Positions 44,701 through 56,472 of a DNA stretch of 64,000 nucleotides are shown here, piece after piece. Location of the stretch: NCBI GenBank assembly GCA_026214975.1, contig CM047808.1:53966583-54030582 (forward strand). Reading direction: 5' to 3'. Each line of letters begins with the position of its first letter. Position 1 is the first letter of the stretch. The DNA comes from Gentiana macrophylla (lineage: Eukaryota > Streptophyta > Magnoliopsida > Gentianales > Gentianaceae). A program made the translations under genes and the position numbers. The notes below the pieces were generated by a model. It was given only the letters and a program-made list of their open reading frames with translations, was not told where the DNA came from and searched no databases.

Positions 44701-45517
44701 TCTTAATCGCTCACCACCAAAGATCACCATCATCTCTATCATCATCACTATCAATTTGACCTCTGCAACACCTTCTTCATCATCATCCAGACCAGGGATA
44801 GCATAATCAATCTCTTTCTTGTATCTGGACTGATTGATCTTCTCAGGTGCAACATCAGGGATCTCCAAATGATTCAGCAGGGTCTGAACCATTAATCATA
44901 AGGGTAAGGCCTTGGTTTTCCTTTTCCCTTCTCTTTCCTCCTTGGCTACTTTCTTCATGTAGTGGATAAAGTAACCAGCCCAATCAAATTTCATACTCCT
45001 GCAGATAATCATCATCAGCTCTATCTTGGGTCCTGATAGAGTATCCATACTCCCAACCAGCCCTAATATATTCTTTGCAATGAGTTTTCGGTCAGTTGTA
45101 CTCATTCCCAATGTGTCTACAATTGATGCCAGGAATTGATTTGGTGTCTTTATTTGTCTTGATTTTATCAACAAACTCCATCTTGGACAATCCCATTGCC
45201 TCAGGATTTGTTGGACCATCTACTGTTTCTTCAAAACCAAAAACTTCCCTCAGCAGACTTGAGGAAACTTCTATTTCTTGTGCATTCACAACTGTTTTGA
45301 ATTCTTCGGTTCCTTCCTTTATCTGAATATTCTTCCAAAAACTGACAACGTTTGTATATGAGATTGTTTCCAATCTTATGTTTAGTACATTCTCCAATCC
45401 TGTGTATCTTCTTATTCTTCGACCAATGTTGATAGCTAATTCTGTTTTATTAGCATCAACAACAAAACCTCTCACACTTTGGCTTGATTCTATTTGAACA
45501 TCAATCTTTTCCGCCAT
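41787..45517 (-). pseudogene. SIRE-B extra ORF after pol (envelope-like class), nearly whole but broken
   Basis: The Met at 45517 (MAEKIDVQIESSQSVRGF) opens a helical N-terminal block with YTNVVSFWKNIQI and LLREVFGFEE, continuing in a shifted frame as ELMMIICRSMKFDWAGYFIHYMKK (to 44896). Next are a Lys-rich segment with a possible nuclear signal (KKKHGKRKQ, about 44390), a long Glu/Gln/Thr-rich low-complexity region (44340-44001), an acidic Ser/Asp tract (about 43500), a coiled-coil-like piece (RNDIANLRIQLDRQEQRF, about 42450) and a C-terminal block with a GGRGGRGGRSGRG linker and EAWKWWKEVNPYIDFTF (to 41787). At least four stops or shifts, one caused by a short tandem duplication near 42900-42970. 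Joined length would be about 1200 residues. No signal peptide or hydrophobic span is visible. Confidence 0.8.
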
Positions 45518-46107
45518 TGATGAAAGAAAAAGTTGAATAAGATAGCTTTGTAAATCTGTGTTCACACAGTGTAAAACCAAAGAGTATAAGTCTGAGATTT
45601 TGTAAGTAGAGTGAATCTGCTGTGATAGGCCTGTATAAATAGACAGTGAGTGGTTGTAACTGTCAGTGCACGTACATCCACAATGACCATGATTAATCTG
45701 AGTGAATGTTAGCTTGACACGTGGCCCACTACTTTCCAAAATGTATTGTAACCGTTAGATCGTGTAACCGTGGTCATAAAGGATAAAATAAATATCCCGC
45801 CAATTGCTCTTTGACTTTAATAAAGTTTGCTGTGAAACGTTCCATTCAACAGGTCGTCCTCGGCGAGGGTTGGCTCAGCTGAAATTGATAAAGATGCTTC
45901 AAAGACGACTTCGCCGATGATGTGACTCTCTTTGATCCTTGATTTCTTCTTGTTTTGATCAATTGATAATACAAGATGAAGTTTAATACCAATGATCGAT
46001 CCGTCAAGTGAGCTCACCCAACAAGACAAAGACCAATCCCTTGGCAACCTCATTTGCTCAATTGTCCAAACATAAGTACATGGAATTGTTGATACCAATA
46101 ACTAATG
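45518..46107 (-). other. SIRE-B spacer between pol and the extra ORF
   Basis: About 590 bp with no protein similarity. It corresponds to the shorter spacer 7367-7848 in SIRE-A and may hold the leader for a separate extra-ORF message. Confidence 0.45.
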
Positions 46108-46575
46108 CTAAGTGAGCTCACCCAACATAGCAAAGACTAATCCCCTTGGTGAATTCCAAGAGAACTCTTGATTATCAGTCAACTCTAAAAATTCCAAGTT
46201 CAAAGTCCTTAGTTTAGCAAATCTTTCACTATCAAGTGGTTTAGTGAAAATGTCGACAAGTTGATCTTCAAGATAGGATGTATAGAACCACCACATCTTT
46301 CTTCTCAACATGATCTCTTATAAAGTGATGTCTTACATCAATGTGCTTGGTTCTTGAGTGCAAAGCAGATTTTCAAGTGATTGCAATTGCACTTGTGTTG
46401 TCACACATGATTGGAATTTCTTTTTCTTCAATTCTATAATCCCTTAATTGTTGTCTTAACCACAATACTTGTGCACAAAGAACTTCCAAAGAAGAATATA
46501 CTCGCTTCAAAGAGTGGAGGTTGATATAGAGTTCTGTTTCTTGCTGAACCAGAAAACCAGTCTATTTCCCATTAA
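46108..46575 (-). pseudogene. pol: SIRE-B pol: RNase H C-terminal part
   Basis: Readable pieces in changing frames are LRQQLRDYRIEEKEIPIMCDNTSAIAIT, HSRTKHIDVRHHFIRDH and DQLVDIFTKPL. CDNTSAI carries a catalytic Asp of RNase H. Stops at the junction with the long pol frame (about 46574) and near 46270 break it. Confidence 0.88.
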
Positions 46576-49300
46576 CTAACAGGTTCCTGTGGTGCTTTTT
46601 CTATCAATCTTGCATCCAGAATAATTAGAATCTGAGTAGGATATAACTTTCAAGCTTCCATCCTTGGAATACCATATCCCTACTCCCAAAGTCTCTTTTA
46701 GATATTTGAGAACTCTCTTGACTGCACCTAAGTGACTTTCTTTAGGTTTAGATTGAAATCTTGCACAAACACCTACTGCAAAGGATATATCAGGTCTGCT
46801 GGCAGTTAGGTACAGCAGACTGCCTATCATCCTTCTGTATAAGTTCTGATCAACATCTTTGCCTTCTTTATCTTCATCCAATCTGATGTTTGTACTCATA
46901 GGAGTTGATATCTTAGTGTTGTTTTCCATGCCAAACTTCTTCAGCAGCTCCTTAGTGTATTTAGTTTGATGAATGAAGATTCCATCTTTCAATTGTTTGA
47001 CTTGCAGTCCCAAGAAGTAGTTCATTTCTCCCATCATACTCATTTGGAACTTGCTCTTCATTAGATTTGCAAACTTTTCACATAGCAATTCATTTTCAGA
47101 ACCAAAGATTATGTCATCAACATAAATCTGGACCAGCAGGGTGCCGTCACCTTCACTGATTCTGAAAAGAGTCTTATCAATGGTGCCTTTTGTAAAACCA
47201 TTGTCCATCAAGAATTGAGATAGTGTCTCATACCATGCTCTTGGTGCTGGTTTCAGTCCATAAAGTTCTTCGTTGAGTCTATAAACTTTATCTTCATGAT
47301 CTTTAACTTCAAATCTAGGAGGTTGCTGAACATACACTTCCTCCTCTAGAATGCCATTCAAAAATGCACTTTTGACATCCATTTGATATAACTTGAAGTT
47401 TTTATATGCAGCATGTGCTAGGAATAATCTGATAGCTTCCAATCTTGCAACAGGTGCATAAGTTTCATCAAAATCTATTCCTTCTGCTTGAGAATAGCCT
47501 TTTGCAACTATTCTGGCCTTATTTCTTACAATGGTACCAGATTCATCAAGTTTGTTTCTGTATACCCGTTTAGTACCAATGATATTTGCATGACTAGGCC
47601 TTTCAACTAGTGTCCACATATGATTTCTTTCAAATTCATTTAACTCTTCTTGCATAGCAATTATCCAATCTGGATCTGAAATTGCTTCTTCAACAACTTT
47701 AGGTTCAACTTGAGATAAAAAACAGGTGAACATAGCTTCTAATTGTCTTCTAGTCCTTACACCTTGCTGAATGTTGCCAATGACTTGTTCAGCAGATTGA
47801 TCCCTTAACCATTGTGGATTTTGGTTAGATTGATTCTCAGGGACCTCATCTTCAGTAGGGTCTGCTGTAGCTTCAATAGGGGGTTCAGCAGATCCTTGAA
47901 CTGCTTCAGTTGTTGCATCAGTAGTATCACTAGCAGGGTGTTCAACAGGGGCAATATCAGAAACTTTTAAATCATTAACCCTTTCCAAGACTTCAACACA
48001 ATCTAGATCAGTGACTTGTAGGTTCTTAGCAGGTTCACAAACTTCATCTTCCATACCAGTGAACTTAGGTTCATCAAACACAACATGTATAGTTTCATCA
48101 TGTTTTAGTGACCTTTTGTTCAGTACCCTGAATGCCTTGCTGACTGAAGAGTATCCCAAGAAAATTCCTTCATCTGATTTAGGTTGGAATGTCTTCAAAT
48201 GCTCCTTATGATTCAAGATAAAACATTTACTTCCAAATGGATGGAAATAGGATATATTAGGTTTCCTTCCATTCCAAATATCATAAGGTGTCTTCAGCAG
48301 CTTCTTGTTCACTGAGGTTCTATTTTGTGTATAGCATGCTGTATTAACTGCTTCAGCCCAATACCTTTCAGGCAGTAATGCCTCACAAATCATTGTCCTT
48401 CCTGCTTCCTTTAAAGTTCTGTTTCTTCTTTCAGCAACCCCATTCTGCTGAGGTGTGCCAGTAGTAGCAAGTTGGTGTAGTACACCATTCTGTTCACAGT
48501 ATTCTCTTATAACTTTATTGAGAAACTCAGTACCCTTGTCTGATCTTATCTTTACTACTGTCAAGCTTTTCTCATTTTGTAATCTCTTCAAAAGATCAGG
48601 CATCATCTTGAGTGTTTCACTTTTCTTATTCATAAAAACCACCCAAGTGTACCTTGAATAATCATCCACAACAACTATACTAGTTGGAGTGACAGGTCCA
48701 AATAAATCCGTGTGCATTAGTTCCAGCACTCTCTTAGTTGATAGCTTTGTTTTTGACTTGAAGCTTGATTTGGTATGTTTACCTTGCTGACATGCATCAC
48801 ATATAGTATCTTTCTTGAATGTGATCTCAGGTAGACCAATCACCAGTTTCTTCTTTACCAACTGATTGATGTCATCAAAATTTAGATGATTCAACTTCTT
48901 GTGCCATAACCAATTGAGTTCTGATTTAGTATGCACAATCAGGCAGGTTTCTGGAACTGCAGTAGACCAATCCACAACATACATGTTTTGTTGTCTTCTA
49001 CCAGCTAATACAACTTGATCACCTCTTTCACTAATGACAATACAGTTGTTCTTGTCAAAAGTGACCTTGTATCCCATGTCACAGAATTGTCCAGTGCTCA
49101 GCAAGTTGTAGTCCAGTCCTTCCACATAAGCAACATTCTTGATTGTAAGTCCATTCCTCACAAGTGTACCATATCCTCTTGTGTATCCAGGTGTATTCTT
49201 GTTGCCAAAATTCACCTTTGGACCATCCTTTGCTATGTAGCTTGTCAAACAGTGCTTATTATTTGTCATATGTCTGGAACATCCACTGTCAAAGTACCAG
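46576..49300 (-). CDS. pol: SIRE-B pol: protease end, integrase, RT and RNase H start
   Basis: The 897-codon frame starts formally at 49269, but coding similarity extends up to 49300 with [16 protein letters not shown], the protease active site, just after an in-frame TAG. Order: protease C-terminus; pre-integrase [10 protein letters not shown] and CDACQQGKH; integrase with [16 protein letters not shown] and [12 protein letters not shown] (the DDE residues are all present); a variable linker; RT with [34 protein letters not shown] and catalytic YVDDIIFGS; RNase H start [20 protein letters not shown]. The integrase lacks about ten residues between FGPVTPTS and [12 protein letters not shown]. 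It is the best-preserved pol in the window, but the upstream stop and broken RNase H make it unlikely to work. Confidence 0.95.
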
Positions 49301-50673
49301 ACATCCTACAAAACAAAGTTAATACATTTTAGGTACCCAAACCTATTTGGGTCCATAATGGTCAGTGGTAAGCATGACCCATAGGATGTTTCCATAAGGT
49401 CTTCTCCTAAAAGTGTCATACTTTGGTTCATACATGTATTCCACACATCCATAGGTTCTAACAGTAGATTGTGTAGGATTCACATATGTTTTCTGGCCTT
49501 TTGGTTTATAATGCTGTTTGAAGTGAATTTTGTTGTTAGAAGCATTAGCATAACCATTAGTTTGTTGTCTGTTAGAACAATACTGTAGTATGAGAGTCAC
49601 TTTGAGGTCTTGTGTAAGTCCTCTCATTGATTCCATTGCTTAGGTTTTACCCTAGCAAACATGGTTATTCTTATCACATTAGCATTAGATACAGAATATT
49701 CCAATCATCATCGGTAGAGGAAATATCTACCTTTTCCCCGAGATAAGTATCCCTTGAATGATTAACATTTTTGGGTTTAGGATTCTTATCCTTGGAATAT
49801 TTTACGCTTCTTACCCTTATGTGGTCCAGTGAGACTTGGTAGCAGTGTCTGCTATCAACAGGTTTAGAAGGCACAACAGTCCTATTTTTGGATTTGTTCT
49901 TTCTATTAGGAGCTGTTGACTTCTTTGACTTCTGATTTTGCTTCCTTGAAGCATTCTCAGTAGGTTTTACTGCCTCAGAAACCTTACTGGGAGTTGGATC
50001 TTGTGCAGGTACAAACTTAGGACCAAATCTGGCACTAGGTTTAGTAGCTTACTGGATCCACTCTTTTTGGATTGTTGAGTCCCAAATCTAAGCCCTGTTC
50101 TATCACCATAAGGCTTTCCAGATTTGTTTGCGTAGAGGAACAAGATGGATCAGCCAGATTTGAGGCTCTTTGGATGTTCAAAGAGCTTATCCGATTCTGT
50201 CCAACATCTTTTTCCTTACCTTTGAGAACCCTTAATTCAGCATTTAATCTTTCAACTTTTACTTGAAGGGCTTCTTTTTCAGCCTTCACAATCTCATAAC
50301 CAGATTGTATTTTCCTTAGTTGATTAAGGATGGCATCCAAAGCTTCTTCATTGTAAGAGTTTCTGGGGTTTGAACCACAGGTTGATTCACAATCACTTTC
50401 AGCAGGAGTGTTAATTGATATAGTATTGTATACCTCCTCTGTTTCATCCATATTTGCCATTAATGCATAGTCTTCCATATCAGCAACCAATGCTGTGTCA
50501 TCTGATTCATTTCCCTTTTCAGATTCCACTTCATATCCAGATTCATCTTCAGCAACCATAGCCTTCTTGCCATGTCTTCTTTTTTGACTCTTGTTCTTTT
50601 GGAGATCTGGACAATCTGGTCTGAAATGTCCAGGCTTCTTGTAGTTGAAGCAAAGATAATCTGGTTCCTTTTT
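49301..50673 (-). pseudogene. gag: SIRE-B gag C-terminal region and gag-protease linker
   Basis: After a stop at about 50671-50673, a second knuckle-like LCFNYKKPGHFRPDCPDL appears. Its second Cys is Tyr, so it could not bind zinc normally. Next is an open acidic and coiled-coil-like segment (50559-50041: EDESGYEVESEKGNESDD, then LNQLRKIQSGYEIVKAEKEAL). Fragments to 49343 (GPKFVPAQDPTPS-like and KPKGQKTYVNPTQS) fit the SIRE gag-pol linker. Several stops. Confidence 0.8.
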
Positions 50674-51609
50674 CTACTTTAATTCAGGACAGTCAGGTCT
50701 GAAGTGTCCTGGTTTCTTGCAATTAAAACACAAGAAATCATTGTCTTTCTTTGTTTCTTCCTTTTTCTTTTCAGTGAATTTCTTTGTGAAATTCCTAGGT
50801 GACCTTTTCCCACCTTTCATCATCCTGATCTTCTTGCTCAGCAATGCTATTTGCTCTTGAATTTCATCCAGTAATTCATCTTGAGCTTCTGATCCTTCTT
50901 CTTGATGTGAAGCAGCCAGTGATGTGGTTTTTGGCTCTTCCTTTTCAGTGGTAGGTGACAATTTCTTTTTGAATTCTTATGCCTTGAGATATGAGAATAA
51001 CTTGAATGTATCCTCTTCATGTAGTCTTCTCATTTCTTCTATGGCTGTCACCTTCATCTTCCATTCATCAGTAGCAGGTAAAGCTTCCAAGATTTTTGTG
51101 TTGATTTCTTCTTTTGGGTAAATGACACTCAGCAGGGTGAGTTCATCCAGAATTGCATTGAACCTAGATTCCATTTGTTCAATGGTTTCATTTGGTTTCA
51201 TTTCAAACTTTTGAAACTTCTTCTTTGCCACACTGATTTTATTCTTCTTGATTTCATCAGTGCCTTCACAGATCAACTGTATTTTGTCCCAAAGTTCTTT
51301 AGCTATTTTGCAATCTTTAACCTTCATGTACATATTGCTATCCAAGGTTCTATAAATAATATCAATAGCAATATTGTTGAGGTTTGCTCTCTTCCTATCT
51401 TCAGCATTCCATTCTCTTTTTGGTTTTGGAATGTACTGAGTCTCATCTCCCACTGTTATAGCTTTGACGATCTCCAGTGGTTCATCTGTCAGCACATCCA
51501 TCATTTCATCATGAGTTGCAGCAAGGTAAGCCTGCATTCGACGTTTGTATTCATCAAATCTATCTAGAGAACACATCAGCATAGTTCTAGCATACTGGTT
51601 GTTATCCAT
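50674..51609 (-). pseudogene. gag: SIRE-B gag: capsid and zinc knuckle
   Basis: Met at 51609 begins MDNNQYARTMLMCSLDRFDEYK. The capsid region (Retrotran_gag) runs through IIYRTLDSNMYMKVKDCKIAKELWDKI, FQKFEMKPNETIEQMESRFN and EALPATDEWKMKVTAI. A TAA at 50977-50979 stands where the family reads Tyr (LKA-stop-EFKKKL). The same frame then gives LLDEIQEQIALLSKKIRMM and CFNCKKPGHFRPDCPEL, a complete CCHC knuckle. It would form the virus-like particle and bind element RNA. Only one nonsense codon breaks this part. Confidence 0.93.
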
Positions 51610-51699
51610 GATGCAAGTCTTTGAAAATCAGTGATTTGAAAAAGTTTCAAAGTATTTTCTCAAGTACATCAAGTAGGGTTACTTCAGAACAAAAGCACT

Positions 51700-51711
51700 G
51701 CTCCAATACCA
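51700..51711 (-). promoter_or_regulatory. SIRE-B primer binding site (initiator tRNA-Met)
   Basis: On the minus strand TGGTATTGGAGC lies 2 nt after the LTR end ACAAACA. It differs from the usual TGGTATCAGAGC at two positions. Confidence 0.88.
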
Positions 51712-51713
51712 AT

Positions 51714-52240
51714 TGTTTGTCCCTTGAAAAGGCTTTGGTTAAGTTTAGGGGGGTGAATAAACTTAACACTTAAAACTTTTTGGAGTTAACAAACTCAAGA
51801 ACCCAAAGCAGCACTCACGATACTTGAAGAATCTGCTAATACCTCGATGCTTCTCTTTGATACACGTGAGTCTCACTGATGGTTGAGTTTCTTTGAATTT
51901 ATGCAAATGGATATATATAAAAAATAAAGCCTTGAAACTTGTTGTTAAATATGATACTAAGTATTAGATAATCAGTAGTGTATGTTTGTGAGTTCAGTTG
52001 CTAGATTCAGTAGGTTGATGTGTATAATAAACTAAATGCAGAATATAAGTGCGTAAAATAAGTAGGCAGATTTTATAGTGGTTCCAGGTGGTGTAATCCT
52101 CGTCACCCACTCTTCTCCGTGATGTTGGAGGTAATTCACTAGAGATATTTGATGTAATCATTACAAAGATTCCTAAGATTGCTTGTCCCTCACCAATGAC
52201 TATGGCTTCACAATCTGAAAACTAGGAACAGGTAGGATTG
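51714..52240 (-). repeat. SIRE-B 5' LTR, gag-proximal part
   Basis: This 527-bp stretch matches 39927-40440 (for example GAAACTTGTTGTTAAATATG). It stops at the Athila-like insertion; the rest of the LTR resumes at 63334. Confidence 0.93.
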
Positions 52241-52657
52241 TGTTTAGAGTATATTTTACTATATTTTCGGGCTTAATCCCTAAACAATTTACCTTATTTT
52301 TAAGGGAAATAAATGAGAAAAGCGTCTTTTAACCGTTAAATTCCTATAATGGTTATTGAGGGGTTATAACTTAATTATGAGGAAATATTGGGTTTAAATG
52401 TTATTTTTTGTTACACATTTTATTATTATTATTATTCAATGACTTGGTGTAACAACAATTTTGCGAGAAAATTAAAAGATATGCAGGGGATATTATTAAT
52501 GGAGAAGATTAATCTCATTCAATCAAGTGATTTCAAAAAAGGAAGAAAATCGGAGTATTAATTGAGAGATAAATCAAAAGGAATGAGATCGTGCGGCGCG
52601 AATGCGATGGGGAACAAGTCGACGAAAAAAAACATTTAAAGCGTGCGAGAAAAGGAC

Positions 52658-52775
52658 TCGGTCGACCGAGCCATTGCATTCGGTCGACGGAGCGACGCCA
52701 TTCGGTCGGTCGGTCGGATTTTCACGTATTTATCTTCTAGATCCGCCCTAAGTCGGTTACAACCCCTATATAAGC
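52658..52775 (+). promoter_or_regulatory. Athila-like U3 promoter: GGTCGACC palindromes and TATA box
   Basis: A perfect 12-bp palindrome TCGGTCGACCGA (52658-52669), a second CGGTCGACGG (52681) and GGTCGGTCGGTCGG (about 52704) precede the box CTATATAAG (52767-52775). The likely start is near 52800. The 3' LTR keeps the same set (about 62238-62351). Confidence 0.7.
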
Positions 52776-52885
52776 AGAAGCATTCGAGCAGAAACGGGAC
52801 ATCACATCATTACACAGAAAAATACGCACATCACATTCAAGCAGCCGCATATTCCAGAGCAAACAAGGAGATGAATTCTTCCATC

Positions 52886-52917
52886 CCAACAATCATGATC
52901 ACCAACATGATTGTTGG
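52886..52917 (+). other. Hairpin in the Athila-like R region
   Basis: Arms CCAACAATCATG and CATGATTGTTGG form a perfect 12-bp stem with the loop ATCACCAA, about 90 nt after the predicted start. The identical hairpin is in the 3' LTR near 62453-62484. The position parallels the LARD-1 hairpin at 1474-1502, whose arm also contains GATCACC. Confidence 0.8.
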
Positions 52918-53770
52918 CTAAGCATATCGCGGTGGGACAACGGAGGAAACCAATCAACAACCACACCAACTAGAGGATTTTTAGCTATATCTTAGTGAGT
53001 TAAATTTATGATTTTTCATCAATTGGATATTGTTATATTGTTTATGTTTTATTTGAATCGAGAGATCGATGAAACTATCTTTTTGATTGAATTTATATGA
53101 GAGTATTGATTCAAGCTTTGATCTTTTCAATTGATGCAATTAATTGTGATTCAAGAGATTGTTCATGATTAGTTGAGTAGAGTATTGGAGACAATCTCAT
53201 GATCTTGTTATGAATGCTAGTTTAGTTTTGCTTGGGAAAGAAAACGAAACCCTAAAAATTGATTAAAGAGATTTAATCGAATTCGTGATTTAATCATTAC
53301 TAAAAACCGTATTTTTAGCTCACAATCTAGTTGGGGTTGGTTGGTTGGTTGGTGGATTCTCATTGCCTTGCCGTTATTTTAAATCTTTGATAAACCAAAT
53401 TCGTTCGTATCAATTGTGATTGCTACGTTTAGTTATTTTAAAAACCCTAGTTGTTACCTGCTTTTTTTTTCTGCATATTTCTGTCTTTAGATCGTAATCG
53501 GACGCCCGTCCACCTTAAGTGAACGGCCGTCCAGCATCGAATTCTTCTATTTCCTGTTATTTTAGTCACTTTCCATTGTTTTTAGGTTACAAGTAGCATA
53601 AACCTTAGTTTTAGGTAGTGATCTGTGACACAATCGATATAATAACTGTACTCTAATCCGATAAACGTTCGATTCCCTTAGGACAACCCGTTAACACCCT
53701 TTACTACGAACCTTATACTTGGGGTGTTTCGGTTTATTAATTTAAAGCTAGTTTTTACTAAACATGTTTT

Positions 53771-53788
53771 TGGCGCCGTTGCCGGGGA
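53771..53788 (+). promoter_or_regulatory. Athila-like primer binding site (tRNA-Asp)
   Basis: TGGCGCCGTTGCCGGGGA, identical to the LARD-1 site, 6 nt after the LTR. Confidence 0.94.
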
Positions 53789-54152
53789 GTCGGTAACGGT
53801 TGTCGGATTCTTCGTAGTGCAGTTTTCTGTGTCGGCAGTATTTTGGCCATAACTTTCGGCTCGAGTGTCCGTTTGGCGAGCAGGACCCCAATTCCGAAAG
53901 CTCGTTCCGACGCCGACGATGTTGTGAACGGCCAAGGGCCTTTCAACACCGTTTTTGAGGTCAAAATCTGCTGTTTTCCCTTCCATTTTAGCCCTAGAAG
54001 ATTTCAACACGTTTTTTTTCGCCGTCTTAGTGTTTTTCCTGTTTTAAATTTTTCGTAGGTAGGTTTCTTTTCTTGTTTCTGTTTCTAATCTTCTCTTCAT
54101 TCGTTCTCATCAACCCTAAGGTTGATTTCTTCCTGTTCTGCTCTTCTGGTTT
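53789..54152 (+). other. Athila-like leader
   Basis: Untranslated leader, much of it similar to LARD-1 2400-2660 (ATTTTGGCCATAACTTTCGG, then TTTTAGCCCTAGAAGATTTC). Being kept in an element without genes, it may hold a packaging or priming signal. Confidence 0.6.
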
Positions 54153-55739
54153 ATGCAAACCAGGAGTAAGAAGGGACCTCTTACATTTAATCCCGAACCT
54201 GAGCGATATATTCTCAGGAGAAAAATCTTCCCTAATCCAGACATTATGGCTAACGATGTTCAAAATCCAGATCCTCAAGCCCAAATGAATCTGATCCTTC
54301 AACAGATGCAGGCAATACAACAACAACAGAATCAACAAGCTGGGATAAATAATCAATTTCAACAGTTCCGTCAGAACTAGCTAAACCAATTAAATCAAGA
54401 CCCCTATGCTCCCTATCTTGACCAAGACTTCCTGGAAGGGCATAGACCTATTCACCCTCCAGACATGGGGCAAGTGAACTTCGATCTGAAAAATGGAGTG
54501 GTAGGACTGGTCCAGAATAGTTCTTTTCATGGCACTGCTGACGAAGATCCTCATGACTTCTTGTCCACCTTCGTTCAAATCTGCGAAGCAGGCCACTATC
54601 CTGGTGTTGATTCTGAGATTGTCAAGTTAAAACTCTTCCCGTTTGCTCTAAAGGGTGAAGCAAACCGTTGGTTCAAATCTTTAGCCCATCATTCTCTCCG
54701 TACCTGGAATGATGTCAAAAGAGCCTTTGCTCTGAAGTTTGTCTCACCTGGGACAATCATGGACATGAAAAGGGAGATAGCCACATTTGAACAACTTGAT
54801 GGTGAGAGTGTGGGGAAAGCATGGGAGAGACTAAATCTATTGATGAGGAAGTGCCCCAACCATGGATCAGTGAGACATGAGCTACTAGAGTTATTCTACA
54901 GAGGGGTGTCTCTCAACCAAATAGAGACTTCCTTGATTCAAGCTGCTCATGGATCCTTCCTAGGGGGAGGTGATGATGCTGCTTACAGGGTAGCTGAAAC
55001 TATAGCAAAGAATAACATGTGGTCAACTCCAAAGAAGACCAATGTTAATGGGAATAAGAAGGAATCTGCTGCGAGCAATTCTGAGACTAAGATGTTAGTT
55101 GCTCAAATGGAAGTGATGAGCAAGCAGCTATCCGATTTACAAATACAGCAGCAAAGAGGACCATCAGATGTAAACTACCTGGGAATGCAGGCGGGAAATG
55201 AGATGACTGAGGAAGTTAATTTAATGGAGAATCATAACCAAACCTTCAGAAACTTCAATCAGAATCAGAATTATTCCGGATTTCAACGTCCCAATGTTAA
55301 TCAAGCCAATGCACCACCTGGCCCATCAAATTCCAAACCTTCTTTCAGCTCAAGTTATCAAAGACCACCTCCCGGGGTGGTTAATCAATCTCACAATCTT
55401 AACTCCCAGAGACCTCAAGGTGGTTGGAATCAAAACCAACCTCATAACCAAACCACCTCTTGTGTCCCCCAACATAAGTTTGATGAGCTAGTAGACATGG
55501 TGAAGACCCTGGCTACTAGTGTCAAGACAATAGAGAGACAGGTTGGTCAGATGGCAGACCAACAAGCAAACAGACCCCATGGTAAACTTCCAAGTTATAC
55601 CGAAAGAAATCCTAAAGCAGATATCAATGTTTGCACTGCCATCACACCTCAATGGGATTATGGGAACGAAGAGTTGAATGAGGTCACTCTAAGAAGTGGT
55701 AAGCAGGCGGGACCCGGAAAGATGTCGGGAAACGAGTAG
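54153..55739 (+). pseudogene. gag: Athila-like gag with one internal stop
   Basis: The likely start is Met at 54153 (MQTRSKKGPLTFNPEPERY). A Gln-rich stretch ends at a TAG (54378-54380) and the same frame continues to 55739. The Retrotrans_gag domain (PF03732) lies at about 54550-54900: ICEAGHYPGVDSEIVKLKLFPFALKGEANRWF, LKFVSPGTIMDMKREI and ESVGKAWERLNLLMRKCPNHG. An Asn/Gln/Pro-rich C-terminal half and a helical segment (FDELVDMVKTLATSVKTIERQ) follow. There is no clear CCHC knuckle, as is common in Athila. It would form the particle. One nonsense codon, then a shift near 55739. Confidence 0.93.
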
Positions 55740-56472
55740 CCCCTCCTGACGCCATAAGTTCAGGAGGGGGCAATCAGAAGTTAAATACCGAAGAAAGCAA
55801 CAGTGAGGAGGAGCTTAATGATGATTCTTCGGGTGATGAAAATGATTCTGATAGAGAAATGAGGAAAATTCAGGTGGTTGTACCCCTGACAAAGAAGAGG
55901 GAGGAAAAGTTTGTCAGATGGAAGGATAAGGAAGACGAAGCCATAAAAATCAAGCCATGAACAATGATAAAGCCCTCCTTATCTACCGAAGAAGAAAGAG
56001 AATACCCTCGGTCATGATGAGATAATATGACGGTGTGAGGAGGATGCTTAGAGACACCAAAGTGAGTATACCCCTAGCCGAGGTATTGGTGAAATGCCCA
56101 AGTGCTCTAAGTATCTTAAGGAAGTTTGTGGAAGCAAGAAGAAGCTTCAAGGATGGATGGAAGAAGTTTTAAGAGAAGATTGCTCTATGGTTTCACAAAA
56201 AGTTGCTACTAAGCGAGGTGATTCGGGAGACCTTCAATCTCTTGTGAGATTGAAGGCCACATGTTCCAAAATGTCTTATGCGACTCGGGGCCTCCATAAA
56301 TGTGATGCCATTGAACGTCTGCAAAAAGCTCGGTTTAGATAAAAGAATGCGGGAATGCCCTATTTCTCTTCGGATGGTAGACCGATCTAGCCGCTCAGCA
56401 GCCGGTTGTGTTGCTAATGTTCTTCTCCGTGTTGAACATTTGGTTTTCCCCCTCTTGATCGGGTTATCTTAG
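55740..56472 (+). pseudogene. pol: Athila-like protease region
   Basis: An acidic Ser/Asp/Glu stretch (about 55780-55860) and Lys/Glu-rich VVPLTKKREEKFVRWK lead to a protease end. Around 56278 the DSGASxN active site is read only across a frame change (LCDSG then ASINVMPLNVCKKLGL). RMVDRSSRSAAGCVANVLLRVEHLVFP follows. Shifts near 55740, 55960 and 56285 disable it. Confidence 0.8.

Larger units (their letters stand above)
52241..53764 (+). repeat. Athila-like 5' LTR
   Basis: 1524 bp, TGTTTAGAG to CTAAACA. It contains an ATT microsatellite (about 52428-52445), a U3 palindrome cluster, TATA box, R hairpin, a GGTT-repeat (about 53333-53352) and two GGACG/CGTCC dyads near 53502-53533. Confidence 0.95.
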
